Assembly (NCBI RefSeq): GCF_029227915.1
Contig: NC_079879.1
Coordinates: forward strand, 28,898,501-28,962,500
Direction: 5' to 3'
Origin: Hydractinia symbiolongicarpus
Lineage: Eukaryota; Cnidaria; Hydrozoa; Anthoathecata; Hydractiniidae
Length of the DNA: 64,000 nt
In this document: positions 34,437-48,219 of the stretch, in pieces
Position numbering within the stretch: position 1 is the stretch's first letter
Layout: each line of letters starts with the position of its first letter
Position numbers and translations under genes: made by a program
The notes under the pieces: generated by a model
The model's input: the letters and a program-made list of their open reading frames with translations, nothing else
Databases searched by the model: none
Told to the model about the DNA's origin: nothing

Positions 34437-36866
34437 CGTTCGGGAAATGAGTTTACTCCCTGGGTACTTTCTTTGTATACTTTTGACTATACGGGCCGAG
34501 TCCAGGATTTACGGGAAATAGCAGGTTTTCGTTTGCCGGCGATTAAACTTCCTTTATTCAGCGTCTCATCAAAAATAAAAACATTTTTGAAAACTACAAG
34601 TCTCATGCGTTTTAGTGGTGAAAAAATAATTTAAAAAATCGTTCGGGAAATGAGTTTACTCCCTGGGTACTTTCTTTGTATACTTTTGACTTTGCGGGCC
34701 GAGTCCGGGATTTACGGGAAATAGCGGGTTTTCGTTTGCCGGCGATTAAACCACTTTCATTAAGCGTCTCATCAAAAATGAAAACATTTCTGAAAACTAC
34801 AATCTCATGCGTTTTAGTGGTGAAAAAATAATTTAAAAATTCGTTTGGGAAATGAGTTTACTCACTGGGTACTTTCCCTGTATACTTTTAACTATACGGG
34901 CCGAGTCCGGGATTTACGGGAAATCGCGGGTTTTCGTTTGCCGGCGATTAAACTTCTTTTATTCAGCGTCTCATCAAAAATGAAAACATTTTTGAAAACT
35001 ACAAGTCTCATGCGTTTTAGTGGTGAAAAAATAATTTAAAAAATCGTTTGGGAAATGAGTTTACTCCCTGGGTACTTTTTTGTATACTTTTGACTATACG
35101 GGCCGAGTCCGGGATTTACGGGAAGTCGCGGGTTTTCGTTTGCCGGCGATTAAACTTCTTTTATTCAGCGTCTCATCAAAAATGAAAACATTTTTAAAAA
35201 CTACAAGTCTCATGGGCTTTAGTGGTGAAATAATAATTTAAAAAATCGTTCGGGAAATGAGTTTACTCCCTGGGTACTTTCTTTGTATACTTTTGACTAT
35301 ACGGGCCGAGTCCAGGATTTACGGGAAATAGCAGGTTTTCGTTTGCCGGCGATTAAACTTCCTTTATTCAGCGTCTCATCAAAAATAAAAACATTTTTGA
35401 AAACTACAAGTCTCATGCGTTTTAGTGGTGAAAAAATAATTTAAAAAATCGTTCGGGAAATGAGTTTACTCCCTGGGTACTTTCTTTGTATACTTTTGAC
35501 TTTGCGGGCCGAGTCCGGGATTTACGGGAAATAGCGGGTTTTCGTTTGCCGGCGATTAAACCACTTTCATTAAGCGTCTCATCAAAAATGAAAACATTTC
35601 TGAAAACTACAATCTCATGCGTTTTAGTGGTGAAAAAATAATTTAAAAATTCGTTTGGGAAATGAGTTTACTCACTGGGTACTTTCCCTGTATACTTTTA
35701 ACTATACGGGCCGAGTCCGGGATTTACGGGAAATCGCGGGTTTTCGTTTGCCGGCGATTAAACTTCTTTTATTCAGCGTCTCATCAAAAATGAAAACATT
35801 TTTGAAAACTACAAGTCTCATGCGTTTTAGTGGTGAAAAAATAATTTAAAAAATCGTTTGGGAAATGAGTTTACTCCCTGGGTACTTTTTTGTATACTTT
35901 TGACTATACGGGCCGAGTCCGGGATTTACGGGAAGTCGCGGGTTTTCGTTTGCCGGCGATTAAACTTCTTTTATTCAGCGTCTCATCAAAAATGAAAACA
36001 TTTTTAAAAACTACAAGTCTCATGGGCTTTAGTGGTGAAATAATAATTTAAAAAATCGTTCGGGAAATGAGTTTACTCCCTGGGTACTTTCTTTGTATAC
36101 TTTTGACTATACGGGCCGAGTCCAGGATTTACGGGAAATAGCAGGTTTTCGTTTGCCGGCGATTAAACTTCCTTTATTCAGCGTCTCATCAAAAATAAAA
36201 ACATTTTTGAAAACTACAAGTCTCATGCGTTTTAGTGGTGAAAAAATAATTTAAAAAATCGTTCGGGAAATGAGTTTACTCCCTGGGTACTTTCTTTGTA
36301 TACTTTTGACTTTGCGGGCCGAGTCCGGGATTTACGGGAAATAGCGGGTTTTCGTTTGCCGGCGATTAAACCACTTTCATTAAGCGTCTCATCAAAAATG
36401 AAAACATTTCTGAAAACTACAATCTCATGCGTTTTAGTGGTGAAAAAATAATTTAAAAATTCGTTTGGGAAATGAGTTTACTCACTGGGTACTTTCCCTG
36501 TATACTTTTAACTATACGGGCCGAGTCCGGGATTTACGGGAAATCGCGGGTTTTCGTTTGCCGGCGATTAAACTTCTTTTATTCAGCGTCTCATCAAAAA
36601 TGAAAACATTTTTGAAAACTACAAGTCTCATGCGTTTTAGTGGTGAAAAAATAATTTAAAAAATCGTTTGGGAAATGAGTTTACTCCCTGGGTACTTTTT
36701 TGTATACTTTTGACTATACGGGCCGAGTCCGGGATTTACGGGAAGTCGCGGGTTTTCGTTTGCCGGCGATTAAACTTCTTTTATTCAGCGTCTCATCAAA
36801 AATGAAAACATTTTTAAAAACTACAAGTCTCATGGGCTTTAGTGGTGAAATAATAATTTAAAAAAT
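34437..36866 (+). repeat. 4-monomer higher-order repeat, 810 bp, three copies
   Basis: Copies at 34437-35246, 35247-36056 and 36057-36866 look identical by eye in the stretches compared. Order of units: CCAGG with AAATAGCAGG and TTCCTTT; GACTTTGCGGG with ACTACAATCTC (two-base loss); CACTGGGTACTTTCCCTG; and a GTACTTTTTTG monomer. This is the most homogeneous stretch in the window, so it is a very recent amplification. Confidence 0.9.
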
Positions 36867-39100
36867 CGTTCGGGAAATGAGTTTACTACCTGGGTACTTT
36901 CTTTGTATACTTTTGACTATACGGGCCGAGTCCAGGATTTACGGGAAATCGCAGGTTTTCGTTTGCCGGCGATTAAACTTCTTTTATTCAGCGTCTCATC
37001 AAAAATAAAAACATTTTTGAAAACTACAAGTCTCATGCGTTTTAGTGGTGAAAAAACAATTTAAAAAATCGTTCGGGAAATGAGTTTACTACCTGGGTAC
37101 TTTCTTTGTATACTTTTGACTATGCGGGCCGAGTCCGGGATTTACGGGAAATCGCAGGTTTTCGTTTGCCGGCGATTAAACTTCTTTTATTCAGCGTCTC
37201 ATCAAAAATGAAAACATTTTTAAAAACTACAAGTCTCATGGGCTTTAGTGGTGAAATAATAATTTAAAAAATCGTTTGGGAAATGAGTTTACTCCCTGGG
37301 TACTTTTTTGTATACTTTTGACTATACGGGCCGAGTCAGGGATTTACGGGAAGTCGCGGGTTTTCGTTTGCCGGCGATTAAACTTCTTTTATTCAGCGTC
37401 TCATCAAAAATGAAAACATTTTTAAAAACTACAAGTCTCATGGGCTTTAGTGGTGAAATAATAATTTAAAAAATCGTTCGGGAAATGAGTTTACTACCTG
37501 GGTACTTTCTTTGTATACTTTTGACTATACGGGCCGAGTCCAGGATTTACGGGAAATCGCAGGTTTTCGTTTGCCGGCGATTAAACTTCTTTTATTCAGC
37601 GTCTCATCAAAAATAAAAACATTTTTGAAAACTACAAGTCTCATGCGTTTTAGTGGTGAAAAAATAATTTAAAAAATCGTTCGGGAAATGAGTTTACTAC
37701 CTGGGTACTTTCTTTGTATACTTTTGACTATGCGGGCCGAGTCCGGGATTTACGGGAAATCGCAGGTTTTCGTTTGCCGGCGATTAAACTTCTTTTATTC
37801 AGCGTCTCATCAAAAATGAAAACATTTTTAAAAACTACAAGTCTCATGGGCTTTAGTGGTGAAATAATAATTTAAAAAATCGTTTGGGAAATGAGTTTAC
37901 TCCCTGGGTACTTTTTTGTATACTTTTGACTATACGGGCCGAGTCCGGGATTTACGGGAAGTCGCGGGTTTTCGTTTGCCGGCGATTAAACTTCTTTTAT
38001 TCAGCGTCTCATCAAAAATGAAAACATTTTTAAAAACTACAAGTCTCATGGGCTTTAGTGGTGAAATAATATCTTAAAAAATCGTTCGGGAAATGAGTTT
38101 ACTACCTGGGTACTTTCTTTGTATACTTTTGACTATACGGGCCGAGTCCAGGATTTACGGGAAATCGCAGGTTTTCGTTTGCCGGCGATTAAACTTCTTT
38201 TATTCAGCGTCTCATCAAAAATGAAAACATTTTTAAAAACTACAAGTCTCATGGGCTTTAGTGGTGAAATAATAATTTAAAAAATCGTTCGGGAAATGAG
38301 TTTACTACCTGGGTACTTTCTTTGTATACTTTTGACTATACGGGCCGAGTCCAGGATTTACGGGAAATCGCAGGTTTTCGTTTGCCGGCGATTAAACTTC
38401 TTTTATTCAGCGTCTCATCAAAAATGAAACATTTTTAAAAACTACAAGTCTCATGGGCTTTAGTGGTGAAATAATAATTTAAAAAATCGTTTGGGAAATG
38501 AGTTTACTCCCTGGGTACTTTTTTGTATACTTTTGACTATACGGGCCGAGTCCGGGATTTACGGGAAGTCGCGGGTTTTCGTTTGCCGGCGATTAAACTT
38601 CTTTTATTCAGCGTCTCATCAAAAATGAAAACATTTTTAAAAACTACAAGTCTCATGGGCTTTAGTGGTGAAATAATAATTTAAAAAATCGTTCGGGAAA
38701 TGAGTTTACTACCTGGGTACTTTCTTTGTATACTTTTGACTATACGGGCCGAGTCCAGGATTTACGGGAAATCGCAGGTTTTCGTTTGCCGGCGATTAAA
38801 CTTCTTTTATTCAGCGTCTCATCAAAAATAAAAACATTTTTGAAAACTACAAGTCTCATGCGTTTTAGTGGTGAAAAAATAATTTAAAAAATCGTTCGGG
38901 AAATGAGTTTACTACCTGGGTACTTTCTTTGTATACTTTTGACTATACGGGCCGAGTCCAGGATTTACGGGAAATCGCAGGTTTTCGTTTGCCGGCGATT
39001 AAACTTCTTTTATTCAGCGTCTCATCAAAAATAAAAACATTTTTGAAAACTACAAGTCTCATGCGTTTTAGTGGTGAAAAAATAATTTAAAAAATCGTTC
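36867..39100 (+). repeat. Irregular 3-monomer (about 609 bp) higher-order repeat
   Basis: A monomer with GTACTTTTTTG, one with CCAGG and AAATAAAAAC, and one with TATGCGGGCCGAG alternate with a period near 609 bp (for example TATGCGGG near 37122 and 37731). Spacing is not constant because single monomers are gained or lost. A related irregular set of 2-, 3- and 4-monomer spacings occupies about 24.2-26.5 kb. Confidence 0.7.
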
Positions 39101-39619
39101 GGGAAATGAGTTTACTCCCTGGGTACCTTCTTTGTATACTTTTGACTATGCGGGCCGAGTCCGAGATTTACGGGAAATCGCGGGTTTTCGTTTGCCGGGG
39201 ATTAAACCACTTTCATTAAGGGTCTCATCAAAAATGAAAACATTTCTGAAAACTAAAAGTCACATGCGTTTTAGTGGTGAAAAAATAATTTAAAAATTCG
39301 TTTGGGAAATGAGTTTACTCCCTGGGTACTTTTCTTTGAATACTTTTGAGTATACGGGCCGAGTCCGGGATTTACGGGAAATCGCAGGTTTTCGTTTGCC
39401 CGGCGATTAAACTTCTTTTATTCAGCGTCTCATCAAAAATGAAAACATTTTTAAAAACTACAAGTCTCATGGGCTTTAGTGGTGAAATAATAATTTAAAA
39501 AATCGTTTGGGAAATGAGTTTACTCCCTGGGTACTTTTCTTTGTATACTTTTGAGTATACGGGCCAAGTCCGGGATTTACGGGAAATCGCAGGTTTTCGT
39601 TTGCCGGCGATTAAACTTC

Positions 39620-41647
39620 TTTTATTCAGCGTCTAATCAAAAATGAAAACATTTCTGAAAACTACAAGTCTCATGCGTTTTAGTGGTGAAAAAATAATTT
39701 AAAAAATCGTTCGGGAAATACGTTTACACCCTGGGTACTTTCTTTGTATACTTTTGACTATACGGGCCGAGTCCGGGATTTACGGGAAATCGCAGGTTTT
39801 CGTTTGCCGGCGATTAAACTTCTTTTATTCAGCGTCTCATCAAAAATGAAAACATTTTTAAAAACTACAAGTCTCATGCGTTTTAGTGGTGAAAAAATAA
39901 TTTAAAAATTCGTTCGGGAAATAAGTTTACTCACTGGGTACTTTCCTTGTATACTTTTGACTATACGGGCCGAGTCCGGGATTTACAGGAAATCGCAGGT
40001 TTTCGTTTGCTGGCGATTAAACTTCTTATAATCAGCGTCTCATCAAAAATGAAAACATTTTTAAAAACTACAAGTCTCATGGGCTTTAGTGGTGAAATAA
40101 TAATTTAAAAAATCGTTCGGGAAATGAGTTTACTCCCTGGGTACTTTCTTTGTATACTTTTGACTATACGGGCCGAGTCCGGGATTTACGGGAAATCGCA
40201 GGTTTTCGTTTGCCGGCGATTAAACCTCTTTTATTCAGCGTCTCATCAAAAATGAAAACATTTTCAAAACTACAAGTCTCATGGGCTTTAGTGGTGAAAT
40301 AATAATTTAAAAAATCGTTTGGGAAATGAGTTTACTCCCTGGGTACTTTCTTTGTATACTTTTGACTATACGGGCCGAGTCCGGGATTTACGGGAAATCG
40401 CAGGTTTTCGTTTGCCGGCGATTAAACTTCTTTTATTCAGAGTCTCATCAAAAATGAAAACATTTTTGAAAACTACAAGTCTCATGCGTTTTAATGGTGA
40501 AAAAATAATTTAAAAAATCGTTCGGGAAATGAGTTTACACCCTGGGTACTTTCTTTGTATACTTTTGACTATAAGGGCCGAGTCTGGGTTTTACAGGAAA
40601 TCGCAGGTTTTCGTTTGCCGGCGATTAAACTTCTTTTATTCAGCGTCTAATCAAAAATGAAAACATTTCTGAAAACTACAAGTCTCATGCGTTTTAGTGG
40701 TGAAAAAATAATTTAAAAAATCGTTCGGGAAATACGTTTACACCCTGGGTACTTTCTTTGTATACTTTTGACTATACGGGCCGAGTCCGGGATTTACGGG
40801 AAATCGCAGGTTTTCGTTTGCCGGCGATTAAACTTCTTTTATTCAGCGTCTCATCAAAAATGAAAACATTTTTAAAAACTACAAGTCTCATGCGTTTTAG
40901 TGGTGAAAAAATAATTTAAAAATTCGTTCGGGAAATAAGTTTACTCACTGGGTACTTTCCTTGTATACTTTTGACTATACGGGCCGAGTCCGGGATTTAC
41001 AGGAAATCGCAGGTTTTCGTTTGCTGGCGATTAAACTTCTTATAATCAGCGTCTCATCAAAAATGAAAACATTTTTAAAAACTACAAGTCTCATGGGCTT
41101 TAGTGGTGAAATAATAATTTAAAAAATCGTTCGGGAAATGAGTTTACTCCCTGGGTACTTTCTTTGTATACTTTTGACTATACGGGCCGAGTCCGGGATT
41201 TACGGGAAATCGCAGGTTTTCGTTTGCCGGCGATTAAACCTCTTTTATTCAGCGTCTCATCAAAAATGAAAACATTTTCAAAACTACAAGTCTCATGGGC
41301 TTTAGTGGTGAAATAATAATTTAAAAAATCGTTTGGGAAATGAGTTTACTCCCTGGGTACTTTCTTTGTATACTTTTGACTATACGGGCCGAGTCCGGGA
41401 TTTACGGGAAATCGCAGGTTTTCGTTTGCCGGCGATTAAACTTCTTTTATTCAGAGTCTCATCAAAAATGAAAACATTTTTGAAAACTACAAGTCTCATG
41501 CGTTTTAATGGTGAAAAAATAATTTAAAAAATCGTTCGGGAAATGAGTTTACACCCTGGGTACTTTCTTTGTATACTTTTGACTATAAGGGCCGAGTCTG
41601 GGTTTTACAGGAAATCGCAGGTTTTCGTTTGCCGGCGATTAAACTTC
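39620..41647 (+). repeat. 5-monomer higher-order repeat, 1,014 bp, two copies
   Basis: GTCTAATCAAAAATG at 39631 recurs at 40645, and the monomer at 40319 recurs at 41333. The first large block has these monomers once (27055-27860), so the duplication is specific to the second block. Confidence 0.85.
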
Positions 41648-44600
41648 TTTTATTCAGCGTCTCATCAAAAGTGAAAACATTTTTAAAAACTACAAGTCTC
41701 ATGCGTTTTAGTGGTGAAAAAATAATTTAAAAATTCGTTTGGGAAATGAGTTTACTCACTGGGTACTTTCCTTGTATACTTTTAACTATACGGGCCGAGT
41801 CCGGGATTTACGGGAAGTCGCAGGTTTTCGTTTGCCAGCGATTAAACTTCTTATATTCAGCGTCTCATCAAAAATGAAAACATTTTTGAAAACTACAAGT
41901 CTCATGCGTTTTAGTGGTGAAAAAATAATTTAAAAATTCGTTCGGGAAATGAGTTTACACCCTGGGTACTTTCTTTGTATACTTTTGACTATACGGCCCG
42001 AGTCCAGGATTTACGGGTAATCGCAGGTTTTCGTTTGCCGGCGATTAAACTTCTTATATTCAGCGTCTCATCAAAAATGAAAACATATCTGAAAACTACA
42101 AGTCTCAGGCGTTTTAGTGGTGAAAAAATAATTTAAAAATTCGTTCGGGAAATGAGTTTACTCACTGGGTACTTTCCTTGTATACTTTTAACTATACGGG
42201 CCGAGTCCGGGATTTACGGGAAATCGCAGGTTTTCGTTTGCCGGCGATTAAACTTCTTTTATTCAGCGTGTCATCAAAAATGAAAACATTTTTAAAAACT
42301 ACAAGTCTCATGCGTTTTAGTGGTGAAAAAAGAATTTAAAAATTCGTTTGGAAAATGAGTTTACTCCATAGGTACTTTCTTTGTATACTTTTGACTATAC
42401 GGGCTGAGTCCGGGATTTACGGGAAGTCGCGGGTTTTCGTTTGCCGGCGATTAAACTTCTTTTATTCAGCGTCTCATCAAAAATGAAAACATTTTTAAAA
42501 ACTACAAGTCTCATGGGCTTTAGTGGTGAAATAATAATTTAAAAAATCGTTCGGGAAATGAGTTTACTCCCTGGGTACTTTCTTTGTATACTTTTGACTA
42601 TGCGGGCCGAGTCCGGGATTTACGGGAAATGGCGGGTTTTCGTTTGCTGGCGATTAAACCAATTTCATTAAGCGTCTCATCAAAAATGAAAACATTTCTG
42701 AAAACTACAATCTCATGCGTTTTAGTGGTAAAAAAATAATTTAAAAAATCGTTCGGGAAATGAGTTTACACCCTGGGTACTTTCCCTGTATACTTTTAAC
42801 TATACGGGCCGAGTCCGGGATTTACGGGAAAACGCGGGTTTTCGTTTGCCGGCGATTAAACTTCTTTTATTCAGCGTCTCATCAAAAATGAAAACATTTT
42901 TGAAAACTACAAGTCTCATGCGTTTTAGTGGTGAAAAAATAGTTTAAAAAATCGTTCGAGAAATGCGTTTACACCCTGGGTACTTTCTTTGTATACTTTT
43001 GACTATACGGGCCGAGTCCGGGATTTACGGGAAATCGCAGGTTTTCGTTTGCCGGCGATTAAACCTCTTTTATTCAGCGTCTCATCAAAAATGAAAACAT
43101 TTTCAAAACTACAAGTCTCATGGGCTTTAGTGGTGAAATAATAATTTAAAAAATCGTTTGGGAAATGAGTTTACTCCCTGGGTACTTTCTTTGTATACTT
43201 TTGACTATACGGGCCGAGTCCGGGATTTACGGGAAATCGCAGGTTTTCGTTTGCCGGCGATTAAACTTCTTTTATTCAGAGTCTCATCAAAAATGAAAAC
43301 ATTTTTGAAAACTACAAGTCTCATGCGTTTTAATGGTGAAAAAATAATTTAAAAAATCGTTCGGGAAATGAGTTTACACCCTGGGTACTTTCTTTGTATA
43401 CTTTTGACTATAAGGGCCGAGTCTGGGTTTTACAGGAAATCGCAGGTTTTCGTTTGCCGGCGATTAAACTTCTTTTATTCAGCGTCTCATCAAAAGTGAA
43501 AACATTTTTAAAAACTACAAGTCTCATGCGTTTTAGTGGTGAAAAAATAATTTAAAAATTCGTTTGGGAAATGAGTTTACTCACTGGGTACTTTCCTTGT
43601 ATACTTTTAACTATACGGGCCGAGTCCGGGATTTACGGGAAGTCTCAGGTTTTCGTTTGCCAGCGATTAAACTTCTTATATTCAGCGTCTCATCAAAAAT
43701 GAAAACATTTTTGAAAACTACAAGTCTCATGCGTTTTAGTGGTGAAAAAATAATTTAAAAATTCGTTCGGGAAATGAGTTTACACCCTGGGTACTTTCTT
43801 TGTATACTTTTGACTATACGGCCCGAGTCCAGGATTTACGGGTAATCGCAGGTTTTCGTTTGCCGGCGATTAAACTTCTTATATTCAGCGTCTCATCAAA
43901 AATGAAAACATATCTGAAAACTACAAGTCTCAGGCGTTTTAGTGGTGAAAAAATAATTTAAAAATTCGTTCGGGAAATGAGTTTACTCACTGGGTACTTT
44001 CCTTGTATACTTTTAACTATACGGGCCGAGTCCGGGATTTACGGGAAATCGCAGGTTTTCGTTTGCCGGCGATTAAACTTCTTTTATTCAGCGTGTCATC
44101 AAAAATGAAAACATTTTTAAAAACTACAAGTCTCATGCGTTTTAGTGGTGAAAAAAGAATTTAAAAATTCGTTTGGAAAATGAGTTTACTCCATAGGTAC
44201 TTTCTTTGCATACTTTTGACTATACGGGCTGAGTCCGGGATTTACGGGAAGTCGCGGGTTTTCGTTTGCCGGCGATTAAACTTCTTTTATTCAGCGTCTC
44301 ATCAAAAATGAAAACATTTTTAAAAACTACAAGTCTCATGGGCTTTAGTGGTGAAATAATAATTTAAAAAATCGTTCGGGAAATGAGTTTACTCCCTGGG
44401 TACTTTCTTTGTATACTTTTGACTATGCGGGCCGAGTCCGGGATTTACGGGAAATGGCGGGTTTTCGTTTGCTGGCGATTAAACCAATTTCATTAAGCGT
44501 CTCATCAAAAATGAAAACATTTCTGAAAACTACAATCTCATGCGTTTTAGTGGTAAAAAAATAATTTAAAAAATCGTTCGGGAAATGAGTTTACACCCTG

Positions 44601-44800
44601 GGTACTTTCCCTGTATACTTTTAACTATACGGGCCGAGTCCGGGATTTACGGGAAAACGCGGGTTTTCGTTTGCCGGCGATTAAACTTCTTTTATTCAGC
44701 GTCTCATCAAAAATGAAAACATTTTTGAAAACTACAAGTCTCATGCGTTTTAGTGGTGAAAAAATAGTTTAAAAAATCGTTCGGGAAATGCGTTTACACC
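41160..44800 (+). repeat. 9-monomer higher-order repeat, 1,825 bp, two copies
   Basis: AAACCTC at 41235 and 43060, the monomers at 41333 and 43158, those at 41739 and 43564, and CTCCATAGG near 42364 and 44189 all show the same 1,825-bp offset. Near 42960-43060 a monomer begins with one subtype's left part (GAAATGCGTTTACACCC) and continues with another's right part (AAACCTC), as expected at the junction of an unequal crossover. Confidence 0.85.
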
Positions 44801-47800
44801 CTGGGTACTTTCTTTGTATACTTTTGACTATACGTGCCGAGTCCGGGATTTACGGGAAATCGCAGGTTTTCGTTTGCCGGCGATTAAACTTCTTTTATTC
44901 AGCGTCTCATCAAAAATGAAAACATTTTTGAAAACTACAAGTCTCATGCGTTTTAGTGGTGAAAAAATAATTTAAAAATTCGTTCGGGAAATGGGTTTAC
45001 ACCCTGGGTACTTTCTTTGTATACTTTTGACTATACGGCCCGAGTCCAGGATTTACGGGTAATCGCAGGTTTTCGTTTGCCGGCGATTAAACTTCTTATA
45101 TTCAGCGTCTCATCAAAAATGAAAAAATATCTGAAAACTACAAGTCTCAGGCGTTTTAGTGGTGAAAAAATAATTTAAAAAATCGTTTGGAAAATGAGTT
45201 TACTCCCTGGGTACTTTCTTTGTATACTTTTGACTATACGGGCCGAGTCCGGGATTTACGGGAAGTCGCAGGTTTTCGTTTGCCGGCGATTAAACTTCTT
45301 TTATTCAGCGTCTCATCAAAAATGAAAACATTTTTAAAAACTACAAGTCTCATGGGCTTTAGTGTTGAAAAAATAATTTAAAAATTCGTTCGGGAAATGA
45401 GTTGACACCCTGGGTACTTTCTTTGTATACTTTTGACTATACGGGCCGAGTCCAGGATTTAGGGGAAATAGCAGGTTTTCGTTTGCCGGCGATTAAACTT
45501 CCTTTATTCAGCGTCTCATCAAAAATAAAAACATTTTTGAAAACTACAAGTCACATGCGTTTTAGTGGTGAAAAAACAATTTAAAAAATCGTTCGGGAAA
45601 TGCGTTTACACCCTGGGTACTTTCTTTGTATACTTTTGACTATACGGGCCGAGTCCAGGATTTACGGGAAATTGCAGGTTTTCGTTTGCCGGCGATTAAA
45701 CTTCTTTTATTCAGCGTCTCATCAAAAATGAAAACATTTTTTAAAACTACAAGTCTGATGCGTTTTAGTGGTGAAAAAATAATTTAAAAATTCGTTCGGG
45801 AAATGAGTTTACACCCTGGGTACTTTCTTTGTATACTTTTGACTATACAGACCGAGTCCAGGATTTACGGGAAATCGCAGGTTTTCGTTTGCCGGCGATT
45901 AAACTTCTTTTATTCAGCGTCTCATCAAAAATAAAAAAATTTTTGAAAACTACAAGTCTCATGCGTTTTAGTGGTGAAAAAATAATTTAAAAAATCGTTC
46001 GGGAAATGAGTTTACTACCTGGGTACTTTCTTTGTATACATTTGACTATGCGGGCCGAGTTCAGGATTTACGGGAAATCGCTGGTTTTCGTTTGCCGGCG
46101 ATTAAACCACTTTCATTAAGCGTCTCATCAAAAATGAAAACATTTCTGAAAACTACAAGTCTCGTGCGTTTTAGTGGTGAAAAAATAATTTAAAAATTCG
46201 TTCGGGAAATGCGTTTACTCACTGGGTACTTTCCTTGTATACTTTTAACTATACGGGCCGATTCCGGGATTTACGGGAAATCGCGGGTTTTCGTTTGCCG
46301 CCGATTAAACATCTTTTATTCAGCGTCTCATCAAAAATGAAAACATTTTTAAAAACTACAAGTCTCATGGGTTTGTGTGGTGAAATAATAATTTAAAAAA
46401 TCGTTTGGGAAATGTGTTTACTCCCTGGGTACTTTCTTTGTATACTTTTGACTATACGGCCCGAGTCCAGGATTTACGGGTAATCGCAGGTTTTCGTTTG
46501 CCGGCGATTAAACTTCTTATATTCAGCGTCTCATCAAAAATGAAAACATATCTGAAAACTACAAGTCTCAGGCGTTTTAGTGGTGAAAAAATAATTTAAA
46601 AATTCGTTTGGGAAATGCGTTTACTCACTGGGTACTTTCCTTGTATACTTTTAACTATACGGGCCGAGTCCGGGATTTACGGGAAATCGCGGGTTTTCGT
46701 TTGCCGCCGATTAAACATCTTTTATTCAGCGTCTCATCAAAAATGAAAACATTTTTAAAAACTACAAGTCTCATGGGTTTTTGTGGTGAAATAATAATTT
46801 AAAAAATCGTTTGGGAAATGCGTTTACTCCCTGGGTACTTTCTTTGTATACTTTTGACTATACGGCCCGAGTCCAGGATTTACGGGTAATCGCAGGTTTT
46901 CGTTTGCCGGCGATTAAACTTCTTATATTCAGCGTCTCATCAAAAATGAAAACATATCTGAAAACGACAAGTCTCAGGCGTTTTAGTGGTGAAAAAATAA
47001 TTTAAAAATTCGTTCGGGAAATGAGTTCACTCACTGGGTACTTTCCTTGTATACTTTTAACTATACGGGCCGAGTCCGGGATTTACGGGAAATCGCAGGT
47101 TTTCGTTTGCCGGCGATTAAACTTCTTTTATTCAGCGTCTCATCAAAAATGAAAACATTTTTAAAAACTACAAGTCTCATGGGCTTTAGTGGTGAAATAA
47201 TAATTTAAAAAATCGTTTGGAAAATGAGTTTACTCCCTGGGTACTTTCTTTGTATACTTTTGACTATACGGGCCGAGTCCGGGATTTACGGGAAGTCGCG
47301 GGTTTTCGTTTGCCGGCGATTAAACTTCTTTTATTCAGCGTCTCATCAAAAATGAAAACATTTTTAAAAACTACAAGTCTCATGGGCTTTAGTGGTGAAA
47401 TAATAATTTAAAAAATCGTTCGGGAAATGAGTTTACTCCCTGGGTACTTTCTTTGTATACTTTTGACTATACGGGCCGAGTCCAGGATTTACGGGAAATA
47501 GCAGGTTTTCGTTTGCCGGCGATTAAACTTCCTTTATTCAGCGTCTCATCAAAAATAAAAACATTTTTGAAAACTACAAGTCTCATGCGTTTTAGTGGTG
47601 AAAAAATAATTTAAAAAATCGTTCGGGAAATGAGTTTACTCCCTGGGTACTTTCTTTGTATACTTTTGACTTTGCGGGCCGAGTCCGGGATTTACGGGAA
47701 ATAGCGGGTTTTCGTTTGCCGGCGATTAAACCACTTTCATTAAGCGTCTCATCAAAAATGAAAACATTTCTGAAAACTACAATCTCATGCGTTTTAGTGG

Positions 47801-48219
47801 TGAAAAAATAATTTAAAAATTCGTTTGGGAAATGAGTTTACTCACTGGGTACTTTCCCTGTATACTTTTAACTATACGGGCCGAGTCCGGGATTTACGGG
47901 AAATCGCGGGTTTTCGTTTGCCGGCGATTAAACTTCTTTTATTCAGCGTCTCATCAAAAATGAAAACATTTTTGAAAACTACAAGTCTCATGCGTTTTAG
48001 TGGTAAAAAAATAGTTTAAAAAATCGTTCGGGAAATGCGTTTACACCCTGGGTACTTTCTTTGTATACTTTTGACTATACGGGCCGAGTCCGGGATTTAC
48101 GGGAAATCGCAGGTTTTCGTTTGCCGGCGATTAAACTTCTTTTATTCAGCGTCTCATCAAAAATGAAAACATTTTTAAAAACTACAAGTCTCATGTGTTT
48201 TAGTGGATGTAAAAATAAT

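Larger units (their letters stand above)
24700..48000 (+). repeat. Large segmental duplication within the satellite
   Basis: Rare markers occur in the same order in about 24.7-36.9 kb and 36.9-48.0 kb: GAGTCAGGGATT (25775 and 37335), AAATAATATCTTAA (26301 and 38064), TACCTTCTTTG with GAGTCCGAG (26551 and 39124), CATTTTCAAAAC (near 27482 and 40258), the 27543 monomer (40319), AAAAAAGAATTTAA with CTCCATAGG, GAGTTGACACCC (near 29988 and 45400), and 31398-32404 against 46405-47411. The offset grows stepwise (11,560; 11,763; 12,573; 12,776; 13,790; 15,412) and then falls to 15,007 and 14,196. Both copies therefore gained and lost whole groups of monomers after the duplication. Confidence 0.85.
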
